The translations under genes were made by a program, and so were the position numbers. From the NCBI GenBank assembly GCA_945862505.1, contig CAMAYJ010000003.1, positions 1 to 64,000 on the forward strand: 64,000 bases of DNA, in the 5' to 3' direction. The DNA is from Bifidobacterium breve (lineage in GTDB: Bacteria > Actinomycetota > Acidimicrobiia > Acidimicrobiales > Acidimicrobilacustridaceae). The notes beneath the pieces are model-generated. The model was not told the DNA's origin and ran no database searches. It worked only from the letters and a program-made list of their open reading frames with translations. Positions 26,762 to 35,080 of this stretch are shown here, piece by piece (the stretch's first letter is position 1; the number at the start of each line of letters is the position of its first letter).

Positions 26762-27489
26762 GAGACGTACTGGCCAGTCGTAAAGGTGCTGGTGCCGTCG
26801 AGGAACGGAGCGCAGAACGACGCGAATTCGTCCATGCGTCCGAGGCGGCGCATCGGTACCTGCTTTTCGAACATTTCTCGAACCGCAGGGTCTTTCGCTC
26901 CAGTTGCTTCAAGGAACTCGGGGAAGTCCATGAAGTTGGTGCCGACGGCATTGACCTGAACGTTCTTTCGAGCAACTTCACCAGCGACATTGCGAGTGAG
27001 CATGGTTGCTCCGGCGCGCACTGATGAGTACAGCGATGCTCCGGGTGTCGGGCGTGCGCCCGCTGCACTCGTAATGACGAGCACCTGGCCGGAACCTTGT
27101 GCGACGAGCGGCGGAATGACAGCTTTAAGGAAGTGGTACGGCGCATAGAGACATCCGTCGACGATCTTTTCGTACTGATCGATCGTGGACTCAAGGAACG
27201 AACCGGGAATGATTTGGCCCGATGCGGCAACCGCTGCATCGAAGTGGCCGAAACGAGCGATGGCTGCATCGACAAGTTTTTGAGAGTTCTCGGGCTTGGC
27301 GATATTCGAGACTTTTTCGACAGCGAGCACGGTGGAACCGAGTGCTTCGAGTTCAGCAACGAGTTCGGGATCAGGGTCGCCGAGCACCAAGTCATGGCCG
27401 CGGCGGGCCAACATGCGGGAGAGCTCAGGGCCCACGTAATGACGGGCATCGGCAACGAGTGCGATTCGGCGAGGAGTGGTTTCAGGCAT
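26740..27489 (-). CDS. degenerate short-chain dehydrogenase/reductase
   Basis: 249 residues with the overall SDR layout. Motifs that normally bind the cofactor are changed. The TGxxxGxG turn is replaced by VADARHYVG (residues 12-20), NNAG by AASG (88-91), and the catalytic Y-x3-K by Y154-SSV-R158, although S141 is at the correct distance (S-x12-Y). Cofactor use may be altered or lost. The C-terminal TTGQYVSYAGGWV is typical of the family. It is divergent from a normal SDR at 27590 across a 100-base region holding an inverted repeat, so the two may be co-regulated. Confidence 0.85.
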   Translation of the reverse strand: MPETTPRRIALVADARHYVGPELSRMLARRGHDLVLGDPDPELVAELEALGSTVLAVEKVSNIAKPENSQKLVDAAIARFGHFDAAVAASGQIIPGSFLESTIDQYEKIVDGCLYAPYHFLKAVIPPLVAQGSGQVLVITSAAGARPTPGASLYSSVRAGATMLTRNVAGEVARKNVQVNAVGTNFMDFPEFLEATGAKDPAVREMFEKQVPMRRLGRMDEFASFCAPFLDGTSTFTTGQYVSYAGGWV

Positions 27490-27522
27490 GGCAGGCCTCC
27501 GTGATTTTCGGTAGCGTCGGTC

Positions 27523-27541
27523 GTGTCAGTCCGATTGACAC
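27523..27541. promoter_or_regulatory. inverted repeat overlapping a -35 element between two SDR genes
   Basis: GTGTCA, 7 bases, TGACAC lies in the 100-base divergent region. Its right arm contains a perfect TTGACA (27535-27540), a plausible -35 box for the SDR at 27590. Seventeen bases later TTACTT (27558-27563) is a weak -10. The arrangement is what a TetR-like operator at a promoter looks like; no regulator gene is adjacent. A GCGAGGGG ribosome-binding site follows at 27575-27582. Confidence 0.45.
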
Positions 27542-27589
27542 AACCAAGGCCGTCAACTTACTTGTTGGCGAACAGCGAGGGGCAGAAAC

Positions 27590-28423
27590 GTGGAACTCCA
27601 AGGCAAAGTGGCAGTCGTTACCGGTGCCGCATCAGGAATTGGTCTCGCCGCTGCAGAACGGTTCGTTGCTGAGGGCATGTCTGTCGTGATGGCCGATATC
27701 GAGGCTCCGCTTCTCAAGGAAAAGGTTGCGCGCTTGCAAGCCGATGGAGCGGCAGTCGCTGCCTTTGTTCTCGATGTTTCAGATGCAGCGCAGGTCGCAG
27801 CCCTGCGCGATTTCGCAGTCGAGAGTTACGGCGCTGTGCATCTACTCTTCAACAATGCCGGAGTCGGCGGAACCGGCAAGCCGACGTGGAAGACAACGCC
27901 TGCTGCATGGGAGTGGGTGATCGGTGTCGATCTGCTCGGTGTCGCATACGGCGTCGAGGCATTCACCTCTCTAATGGTCGAACAAGGTGAAGGTCATATC
28001 GTCAATACGGCCTCCGAAGCCGGACTTTGTGCAACCCCGATGCTCGGCGCGTATCACGCAGCCAAATACGGAGTCGTTGGTTTGTCGGAAACGTTGGTCA
28101 TGGAACTCGCCGGAACTGGAGTTGGCGTGTCATGCCTTTGCCCAGAACTTGTCGACACAAAGATCTTTGAGTCGACCCGCAATGCTCCGGCCCATCTGGG
28201 CCTTCCCAAGCCCGATCATGTCCCTATCGAAATGCTTGAATCGTTCATGAAGTCGAAGGCAATTGATCCTGCTGTCGTTGCTGGCAATGTTGTCGACGCT
28301 GTGCGCTCGAATTCGTTCTGGATTCTCACCCACGAGGTATCCCATGTCCGGGCGCAGCACCGCAACGAGTCGCAACAGCGCGGCGATACGCCGTCGATGC
28401 TGCCATTGAACGGAGCCAAGTGA
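27590..28423 (+). CDS. short-chain dehydrogenase/reductase
   Basis: 277 residues, GTG start with a GAGGGG ribosome-binding site. Classical SDR motifs are intact: VVTGAASGIGLAAAERF (cofactor), FNNAGVGG, NTASEAGLCATPM and the YHAAK catalytic pair. It should oxidise or reduce an alcohol/ketone with NAD(P). The C-terminal 60 residues extend beyond the core fold and probably form the substrate lid. Its stop overlaps the arylsulfatase start (TGATG), so oxidation of an alcohol released or consumed by that enzyme is conceivable. Substrate unknown. Confidence 0.9.
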   Translation: MELQGKVAVVTGAASGIGLAAAERFVAEGMSVVMADIEAPLLKEKVARLQADGAAVAAFVLDVSDAAQVAALRDFAVESYGAVHLLFNNAGVGGTGKPTWKTTPAAWEWVIGVDLLGVAYGVEAFTSLMVEQGEGHIVNTASEAGLCATPMLGAYHAAKYGVVGLSETLVMELAGTGVGVSCLCPELVDTKIFESTRNAPAHLGLPKPDHVPIEMLESFMKSKAIDPAVVAGNVVDAVRSNSFWILTHEVSHVRAQHRNESQQRGDTPSMLPLNGAK

Positions 28424-30687
28424 TGTCATTGAACGCGAACTTTGGTGGCCAGATTGGTCGCACTCACGCTGAATCGACTCCGTGGTGGCCGCCGGCCAAA
28501 CACCCTGGTGACGAAGCTCCCAACGTTGTCGTCGTGCTTTTCGATGATCTCGGTTTCTCGCACCTCAATTGCTTTGGCTCCGACATGGTCACGCCGAACA
28601 TCGACAAGTTGGCCAGCAATGGTCTGCGCTTTTCCAACTTCCATGTGACGCCGCTGTGCTCGCCGACTCGAGCAGCACTGCTGACAGGCCGCAATCACCA
28701 CACCGTCGGAATGCGCAGTATCGCCAATTTCAACACGGGCTACCCACACATGACTGGTCGCATTTCTGAGAATGCAACCACGATGGGCGAGGTTTTGCGT
28801 GAGGTTGGCTACACGACCTTTGCGCTCGGCAAGTGGCATTTATGTCCCATGGACGAAGCTTCCGCTGCCGGCCCGTACGACGCATGGCCGTTGCAACGCG
28901 GTTTCGATCGTTTCTACGGATTCCTCGATGGCGAAACCGATCAGTTCGCTCCCGACCTCGTGTACGACAACCATCGAGTCGATCCGGCAGCGACTGCGGC
29001 CGAGGGGTACCACCTGAGTGAAGATCTCGTCGACAAAGCGATCGAGTTCATTCACGACACCGTCTCGATTCGACCCGATCGTCCCTTCTTCACCTACCTC
29101 GCATTCGGTGCCACTCATGCTCCGCATCAGGCGCCCGAGGAGTACCTCGTTCGCCATCGCGGCAAGTACGACGAAGGCTGGGATGTTGCGCGCGAGCGCT
29201 GGTTCGCCAAGCAACTCGAACTCGGTCTCATCCCGTCCGATACCCAACTCGCACCGCGCAACCCGGGTGTCGAACCTTGGGACTCCCTCCCTGAGAACCA
29301 GAAGAAACTTGCACTTGCATTGCAAGAAGCATTCGGTGCGTTCCTTGAACACACCGACGCACAAATTGGCCGCTTGGTCGATGAACTCGATGCGCTCGGG
29401 AAGTTAGACAACACCGTCATCGTGGTGATGGCCGACAACGGAGCAAGTCAAGAAGGCGGGCCGTTCGGCGTTCTGCACGAGATGAAGTTCTTCAACTTCA
29501 TGATCGAAACTCCCGACGAAGCCGTCGATCGCATCCCAGAAATCGGTGGCCCCGATTCGCATGCGAACTATCCGTGGGGCTGGGCGCAAGCAGGAAATAC
29601 GCCGTTTCGGTGGTACAAGCAAAACACTCACGAAGGTGGGGTGCATGTTCCGTTTGTGATGCATTGGCCCGCGGGGATCACTGATGGCGGCGCAATTCGC
29701 GACCAATTCCATTACGTCACCGATGTTGCGCCAACCATTTACGACATCATCGGCGTCGAGGCGCCTGCGGTGTACCGCGGTGTTGAGCAGTTCCCGATTG
29801 CCGGCGAGTCGATGACCTATTCCTTCGCGAATACCGACGCGCCAACGAACCACGATGTCCAGTACTTCGAAATGTTCGGCCATCGTGCGATGTACGACGC
29901 CGGTTGGAAAGCCGTCACGCGTCATACTCCCGGCGTTTCGTTCGATGACGACGTGTGGGAGCTCTACAACCTCAACGTCGATCCTTCTGAGTGCAACGAC
30001 TTGGCTGCGGTTGAGCCCGAACGTCTTGCCCAGATGATCGAACAGTGGTGGGCCGAGGCCGAAGCCTATGGAGTGCTTCCTCTCGACGATCGCGGGGTCG
30101 AACTGTTTGGTGCGCGTTTTGGAGAACATTCGCCCCATCGCCCCGACCGTCGCTATTCCTATTACCCACCCATGGCGCCACTGCCCTCGCAGAGTTCTGC
30201 TTCGTTGGGGGGTCGCAGCTGGATGCTCAACGCGACGATCGAGCGTGAAGCCGGCGAAGGTGGCGTGTTGTACGCACTCGGCAACGGCAATAGCGGTCTC
30301 ACCGTCTTCGTTCAGAACGATCGCCTCGTCTTCGATTACAACGTCTTTGGCGACCACTTCGAAGTCGAATCAGACCGCGAGGTGCCAGTTGGGGCTTCGG
30401 TAGTCGGTGTTCGATTCGAACGCACAGGGAAGGGCGGTCATGCGTCAGTTGTGATCGATGGGGCCGAGTGCGGCACCATTGAGTTCCCCTTTGTGATGCG
30501 TGTGATTTCGAGTATGGGCTCAAGCATCGGTTTCGACCATGGTTTGCCAGTAAGCCGTCGCTATTCCGACGCGTTCGCGTTTGAGGGAACCCTTCACCGC
30601 GTCGATATCGAACTCGCAAAGGCTCGCAAACCTGAATCTGCTGATGAAGCAGCGGCATCTCAACGTGCTGGTATGGCCCGTCAGTGA
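28423..30687 (+). CDS. arylsulfatase (formylglycine-dependent sulfatase)
   Basis: 754 residues from the ATG at 28423; a GTG one codon upstream is possible. The metal-binding VVVVLFDDLGFSHLNCFG (D41, D42) and the CSPTRAALLTGR signature (C79 converted to formylglycine, C-x-P-x-R) establish a type I sulfatase. GKWHL and the MADNGASQEGG region give further active-site residues. From about residue 600 a separate beta-rich lectin-like domain (LFVQNDRL-type strands, VGVRFERTGKGGH) is attached, as in long bacterial arylsulfatases. No signal peptide is visible, so it probably acts in the cytoplasm. It hydrolyses sulfate esters. It is translationally coupled to the SDR upstream and overlaps the gene downstream. 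Confidence 0.92.
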   Translation: MSLNANFGGQIGRTHAESTPWWPPAKHPGDEAPNVVVVLFDDLGFSHLNCFGSDMVTPNIDKLASNGLRFSNFHVTPLCSPTRAALLTGRNHHTVGMRSIANFNTGYPHMTGRISENATTMGEVLREVGYTTFALGKWHLCPMDEASAAGPYDAWPLQRGFDRFYGFLDGETDQFAPDLVYDNHRVDPAATAAEGYHLSEDLVDKAIEFIHDTVSIRPDRPFFTYLAFGATHAPHQAPEEYLVRHRGKYDEGWDVARERWFAKQLELGLIPSDTQLAPRNPGVEPWDSLPENQKKLALALQEAFGAFLEHTDAQIGRLVDELDALGKLDNTVIVVMADNGASQEGGPFGVLHEMKFFNFMIETPDEAVDRIPEIGGPDSHANYPWGWAQAGNTPFRWYKQNTHEGGVHVPFVMHWPAGITDGGAIRDQFHYVTDVAPTIYDIIGVEAPAVYRGVEQFPIAGESMTYSFANTDAPTNHDVQYFEMFGHRAMYDAGWKAVTRHTPGVSFDDDVWELYNLNVDPSECNDLAAVEPERLAQMIEQWWAEAEAYGVLPLDDRGVELFGARFGEHSPHRPDRRYSYYPPMAPLPSQSSASLGGRSWMLNATIEREAGEGGVLYALGNGNSGLTVFVQNDRLVFDYNVFGDHFEVESDREVPVGASVVGVRFERTGKGGHASVVIDGAECGTIEFPFVMRVISSMGSSIGFDHGLPVSRRYSDAFAFEGTLHRVDIELAKARKPESADEAAASQRAGMARQ

Positions 30688-31958
30688 GTGAAGTGTCTCC
30701 AAGTTCCGGTTACTGGCCAAGTGCTTGGCCAGCAGAAGATGCGGGACCACTTCGCCAGCAGGTTGCTGCGGGCGCATTCGCTGGAGTTGAGACTGCCGAT
30801 CCTCATGTTGTCTCGCGCGATGCCCACGGCGCCACGATGGTGGTTCGCCGCGACCTAGGCGAAGTGTTTCTGCACGGCCACAGTGTGGGCGGCGAGAGTT
30901 CCGTTCAGACAAGTTGGGTAGAACGCATTGATCCCACCACGTTGGAAACGCTGAGCCGAGTTGACGAATTGCCGGGTGGTTCGGCGTGGCCGGGTGGCAT
31001 TGCTGCGCATGCCGATGGTTCGCTCATCGTTGTCTTTGGGAACCACGCCCACCGACTGAACACGAACCTCGAGGTTGAGGTTTCGGTGGAACTGCCGCGG
31101 GACCGTCCGTACAACTCCTTTGTTGTTCTTCCCGACGGCCATATCGTCACCAAAGATTTCGGCGGGCGTCTTCCGGGCGCTGATGCATCGTTCGTGGCGG
31201 AGAACTGCGAGGTTTTGGTTCTTTCCCCGACGACTCTTGAAATTGTTTCCCGCGTCCAACTCGTAGAGCCCTCAATCGCTCGTCTGTCGGCCGACGGCAA
31301 CACGGTCTACGTCGTAGGTGATCATTCGCTGTTTCGGGTTGAGTGGAATGGCACTTCGCTTGAACTCGATACAACCTTCACGCCTCGGTATCGCACCATC
31401 GAAGGACAGACCTACGGATGGGATGCGGTGATCGCTCTTGGCGCCGCGTGGTTTCTTGATAATGGCGGCGGCAGTGAGAACTATGTCGGAACGTTCCGGG
31501 GTCAAGGAATCTCGCCGGCTCCGTTGCACTTAGTTCGCGTCGATCTCGCTACTGGCGAGGTATCACTCACAGAGGTCTGTGGTCTACCTAATGGAATGGT
31601 CGCTAACCCGCCGTTGATCGATGAGCGCCGGATGATCGCGGTTGGCTTTGACAGCGCCAACGGAGTGCTCGCTGCATTCGATATCGATCCCGATGGAGCA
31701 ACCTCGCCTCGCTGGAGCGTTGAACAGAACCACGGATCGCACATGATCCTCGATCCTGTATCGGGTTACTTTCTATCCGCTCATCACGACAACGAACGTT
31801 GGATGGAACAGTTTGTGGTGCGTGACATTGTCAGCGGGGCAGAAGCGGTGCGACTTGATTCAGGAAGTCCGCTGCAATCAGTGGTGTTCCCTGCGGTTGG
31901 CGAATCGCGCACGGTGTTCGCCTGTTCGTTCTCGACGGTGAGCGCGCTTAGTTGGTGA
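30684..31958 (+). CDS. propeller-like protein of unknown function
   Basis: 424 residues, GTG start overlapping the arylsulfatase stop (GTGA). Repeated strand-turn units such as AHADGSLIVVFGNHAHRL, VLPDGHIVTKDFGG and LSADGNTVYVVGDHSLFRV suggest a beta-propeller with SMP-30- or PQQ-like blades. There is no signal peptide. Coupling to the arylsulfatase points to the same pathway, perhaps a lactonase or sensor of the product. No catalytic residues can be assigned. It overlaps the convergent gene at 31948 by 11 bases. Confidence 0.78.
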   Translation: MSEVSPSSGYWPSAWPAEDAGPLRQQVAAGAFAGVETADPHVVSRDAHGATMVVRRDLGEVFLHGHSVGGESSVQTSWVERIDPTTLETLSRVDELPGGSAWPGGIAAHADGSLIVVFGNHAHRLNTNLEVEVSVELPRDRPYNSFVVLPDGHIVTKDFGGRLPGADASFVAENCEVLVLSPTTLEIVSRVQLVEPSIARLSADGNTVYVVGDHSLFRVEWNGTSLELDTTFTPRYRTIEGQTYGWDAVIALGAAWFLDNGGGSENYVGTFRGQGISPAPLHLVRVDLATGEVSLTEVCGLPNGMVANPPLIDERRMIAVGFDSANGVLAAFDIDPDGATSPRWSVEQNHGSHMILDPVSGYFLSAHHDNERWMEQFVVRDIVSGAEAVRLDSGSPLQSVVFPAVGESRTVFACSFSTVSALSW

Positions 31959-32421
31959 TATCGCTGGCGGTATGAGTTCCACCGGTGAACTGATCGAGCC
32001 CATCAGCAAGTGGACGCAATTCATCGCAACGTGTTTTGCTTGGCCGCGCATCGCAATAGCCGAGAATGCGCATACCGGTGAAGTGGTGCACTCCCATCGG
32101 GTCGAGTGGGCTCTTGCCATAAACGGGGCCCATGTAAAACGGTCCCGGCGGGGGAGGCAGTTCACTCGTACGTAAGCCGACGATTTCTGTCGTCGAAGGA
32201 ATCCACCACAAATGCCACGCGGCATCTGGGTCATCGGTTGAACGCCACCCTCGACCGAGATCGATTTCATTGTCGGCTCCGCGCATGCGCACGAAGTGCC
32301 CCGGGGTGGCGAGGTCGGTTCTCGGTGCCGGCGGTTTCCATCCGCTGATGGAGAGTCCGTAGAACCCGAGAACGACGAAGGTTGCGAGTGCGAGGACGCC
32401 GAGGAAGATCCAGGTGGACAC
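31948..32421 (-). CDS. membrane-anchored hypothetical protein next to molybdoenzyme
   Basis: 157 residues. One N-terminal membrane segment (WIFLGVLALATFVVLGFYGL, residues 4-23) is followed by a soluble domain of about 130 residues rich in Pro, Gly and Trp, with two cysteines (GYCDARPSKTRCDELRP). No family recognised. It starts 10 bases after the molybdopterin oxidoreductase stop, so it is the second gene of that operon. It could be an anchor or accessory subunit of the enzyme. Confidence 0.72.
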   Translation of the reverse strand: MSTWIFLGVLALATFVVLGFYGLSISGWKPPAPRTDLATPGHFVRMRGADNEIDLGRGWRSTDDPDAAWHLWWIPSTTEIVGLRTSELPPPPGPFYMGPVYGKSPLDPMGVHHFTGMRILGYCDARPSKTRCDELRPLADGLDQFTGGTHTASDITN

Positions 32422-32431
32422 CTTGGCGAGA

Positions 32432-34714
32432 CTAGGCGGGAACGACCTCGACGGGGATGCCGTTGACCGCTTGGTTGCCGGACAACTTGTCGACGAAATG
32501 ACCAGGGGAGAGCAGATTCGAGTTCACACCCGAGTGTTCTCGCGCAACTGAAAGCCGAGTACCAGCTTTGTCATGGCCCCAACCGTGAGGAAGCGACACC
32601 ACGCCGCGCATCATTTCGTCGCTGACTTCGACGGGAACTTCGATAGAACCAGCTTCGCTCGTGACGCGAGCATTTGATCCATCGGTAAGTCCGAGTGTCG
32701 AGGCATCGTCAGGATGGACGATGAGCGTGCAACGGTTTCCGGCCTTCACAAGCACCTTGATGTTATGCATCCATGTGTTCTTGGACTTGATGTTGCGGCG
32801 GCTCACGAGCACATAGGCATCGGGATCGCGATCGAGTGCTTTCTTCAATCGAGGGAGATCGCTGAGGATGTATTCCGGAGCGAGTTCGATCTTGCCGGAC
32901 GGCGTGCCGATGACTTCGGCGGCACGATTCGGAACCATCGGGCCGAGGTCAATGCCGTGTTCGGCATCTTTCACCTTCTGCAGATTGAGGCCTTCAGGGT
33001 TTTCGCCGTAGCCGTCGCCCCAAGGACCCATGCGCAATTGCAGATCGATCATTCGCTCGGGACCGCCGTGGTCATAGAGCGGCAACGTGGTTTCGGGATC
33101 GCGCCCATACATGTGACACAGGGTGGTGAACCATCCGTCGTCGAGAGCTTCAAAGTTGAAGTCGGCGTCTTTTTGTCCGGTACACAACCACCCGAGGCGA
33201 GCGAGAATTTCCCATTCGGGAACGTAACCCTCTGGCGTATCGAACAACTGGTCGCTCCACTTCGACGCGTTACCGATTGACCAGGCCCACATGAGTTCGT
33301 CAAAGTGCGGTGATTCAAGCGGTGACGGTCCCGGAAGCAACACGTGAGCGAAACGAGTGGTTTCGTTCATGTAGCAATCGATGGCGATCATGCAATCGAG
33401 GAGCGGTAACGCATCTTCAAGATTCTGGGAATCGGGCACCGAGAGCGCTGGGTTGGCGGCGATGTTGATGAGTGCCTTGATCTGTCCCTTGCCTGGAGTG
33501 GCAATTTCTTCGGCCAAACACGAACACGGAACCTGTCCGAGGATTTCGGGTGCGCCGCGCACGCGACTGTGCCAGCGTCCGAATTCGGGTTCGCCCATGA
33601 TCTTGGTGTCAGGGACCCAAGTGATGGGTTTTGCGGCGGGCTTTCCGAACAACATGCCGCCCAACTTGTCGAACTGTCCGGCGATGATGTTGACGACGTC
33701 AACCAGCCACGAAGCAAGCGTGCCGAACTCTTGATTACACAGACCAATGCGGCCGTAGAGTCCGCCTCGTTCAGCATTGGCGAGGTTACGAGCGATACGA
33801 CGAATGGTGTCGGCGGGAATCCGGCAGAACTCAGCGACGCGCTCGGGAGTGAAATCGACGCACGCTTCGCGAACCTGCTCGACTCCTTCGACCAAGCCTT
33901 CGACGTTTCCGAGTGTGAACAATCCTTCGGCGAAGATCACGTTGCACATGGAGAGAAGAAATGCTGCGTCGGTGCCGGGAACGATGGGAAGCCATTCGGT
34001 TGCGTGGTCGGCAGTAATGGTTCGACGGGGGTCGATAACAATCACCTGGCCGCCACGAGCTTTGATGCCGTCGATCTGCGCGAGTTGATCGGGGCTGGCG
34101 AGCAGTGAGCCGCCGGATGCCTGTGGGTTGCCACCCATGATCACCCAGTAGTCGGTGTGGGCAATATCGACAGTGGGGATCTTCCACATGTTTCCGTACA
34201 TCAATACTGACGACACATTCTTTGGCCACTGATCGACAGTGCCAGCGGAATAAATCATGGGGAAGTTGGCCTGGCCCATGAGCAGTGCGCCATAACGGCT
34301 GATGCTGAATGAATGGCCGGCGGGGTTGCCGATAAACGCCGTCATTGCTTCGATGCCGTGTTCGTTGAGAACGCCGTGAAGGAGTTCCTCGCACTTGGCG
34401 AACGCTTCGTCCCAAGATACTTCTCGCCAGGTTTCACCATCGCGGATCATGGGCACGCGAATGCGATCGGGGTCTTCGTGCAATCGACCGAGTGTGGTGC
34501 CCTTGGGGCAGATGAATCCCTTTGACCACACATCGTCATGATCGGGACGGATGACCTTGACGTGGTCGTCCTCATCGAGGTGCACCTCGAGACCACACAT
34601 GCATTCACACAGTGGGCACTGGCGCAGATGCACCCGGGTGCCATCGGGTTCAACTCGGTGCTGACGACCGATGACGTTTTGGCGTGTTGTCGGTGTGGCG
34701 ACGGGAACTTCCAT
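32432..34714 (-). CDS. molybdopterin-dependent oxidoreductase (formate dehydrogenase-like)
   Basis: 760 residues from the ATG at 34714, preceded by a G-rich ribosome-binding site. The N-terminal 4Fe-4S motif is QCPLCECMCG and FICPKG (C-x2-C-x3-C-x27-C). Molybdopterin guanine dinucleotide-binding motifs follow, e.g. ITADHATEWLPIVPGTD and the C-terminal LVSRRNIKSKNTWMHN and GVVSLPHGWGHDKAG. It belongs to the DMSO-reductase superfamily. Actinobacterial members of this branch are often annotated as formate dehydrogenase alpha-like, without proven substrate. No twin-arginine signal is seen, so it is probably cytoplasmic. Cotranscribed with the small membrane protein downstream. Confidence 0.9.
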   Translation of the reverse strand: MEVPVATPTTRQNVIGRQHRVEPDGTRVHLRQCPLCECMCGLEVHLDEDDHVKVIRPDHDDVWSKGFICPKGTTLGRLHEDPDRIRVPMIRDGETWREVSWDEAFAKCEELLHGVLNEHGIEAMTAFIGNPAGHSFSISRYGALLMGQANFPMIYSAGTVDQWPKNVSSVLMYGNMWKIPTVDIAHTDYWVIMGGNPQASGGSLLASPDQLAQIDGIKARGGQVIVIDPRRTITADHATEWLPIVPGTDAAFLLSMCNVIFAEGLFTLGNVEGLVEGVEQVREACVDFTPERVAEFCRIPADTIRRIARNLANAERGGLYGRIGLCNQEFGTLASWLVDVVNIIAGQFDKLGGMLFGKPAAKPITWVPDTKIMGEPEFGRWHSRVRGAPEILGQVPCSCLAEEIATPGKGQIKALINIAANPALSVPDSQNLEDALPLLDCMIAIDCYMNETTRFAHVLLPGPSPLESPHFDELMWAWSIGNASKWSDQLFDTPEGYVPEWEILARLGWLCTGQKDADFNFEALDDGWFTTLCHMYGRDPETTLPLYDHGGPERMIDLQLRMGPWGDGYGENPEGLNLQKVKDAEHGIDLGPMVPNRAAEVIGTPSGKIELAPEYILSDLPRLKKALDRDPDAYVLVSRRNIKSKNTWMHNIKVLVKAGNRCTLIVHPDDASTLGLTDGSNARVTSEAGSIEVPVEVSDEMMRGVVSLPHGWGHDKAGTRLSVAREHSGVNSNLLSPGHFVDKLSGNQAVNGIPVEVVPA

Positions 34715-34791
34715 GGTGCGACCCCCCGGTGCGTCGGAACGATCAGAGCGTAGACCGAGGGACTGTCTCACCCCATCGGCAGGCTGTGTGC

Positions 34792-35031
34792 ATGAACCCG
34801 ACTTCCCCTTCCTTCACCATCGATTGCGATACTTGCGTCATGCAGCACACCGATGCCTGCGGCGACTGTGTCGTGTCGTTTATCTGCTCCCGAGAACCAG
34901 GCGATGCCATCGTGGTCGATCTGAGCGAATACCGGGCCCTCGAAATGCTGGCCGAATCAGGGCTGGTTCCCGAGCTTCGTCATCGGGATCGCTCGGGCGA
35001 CTCAGGTGATCGTCACCGCCACATGAGCTGA
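34792..35031 (+). CDS. small Cys-rich conserved actinobacterial protein
   Basis: 79 residues from the ATG at 34792. Five cysteines are clustered in FTIDCDTCVMQHTDACGDCV and the following SFIC, with one histidine, a pattern suited to a zinc or iron-sulfur site. The remainder (AIVVDLSEYRALEMLAESGL) is a helix. Similar short proteins are common in actinobacteria but have no assigned function as far as I know. It is divergent from the molybdopterin oxidoreductase and 50 bases upstream of queG. Confidence 0.75.
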   Translation: MNPTSPSFTIDCDTCVMQHTDACGDCVVSFICSREPGDAIVVDLSEYRALEMLAESGLVPELRHRDRSGDSGDRHRHMS

Positions 35032-35080
35032 TCGCTTCGGTTGTCAGATTGGGTATGACAATGGGTGTGACAATGGAGGG

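Noticed and set aside
29404-30357. 317-codon minus-strand open frame inside the arylsulfatase
   Set aside because: Antisense shadow; the sulfatase frame holds catalytic and fold motifs.
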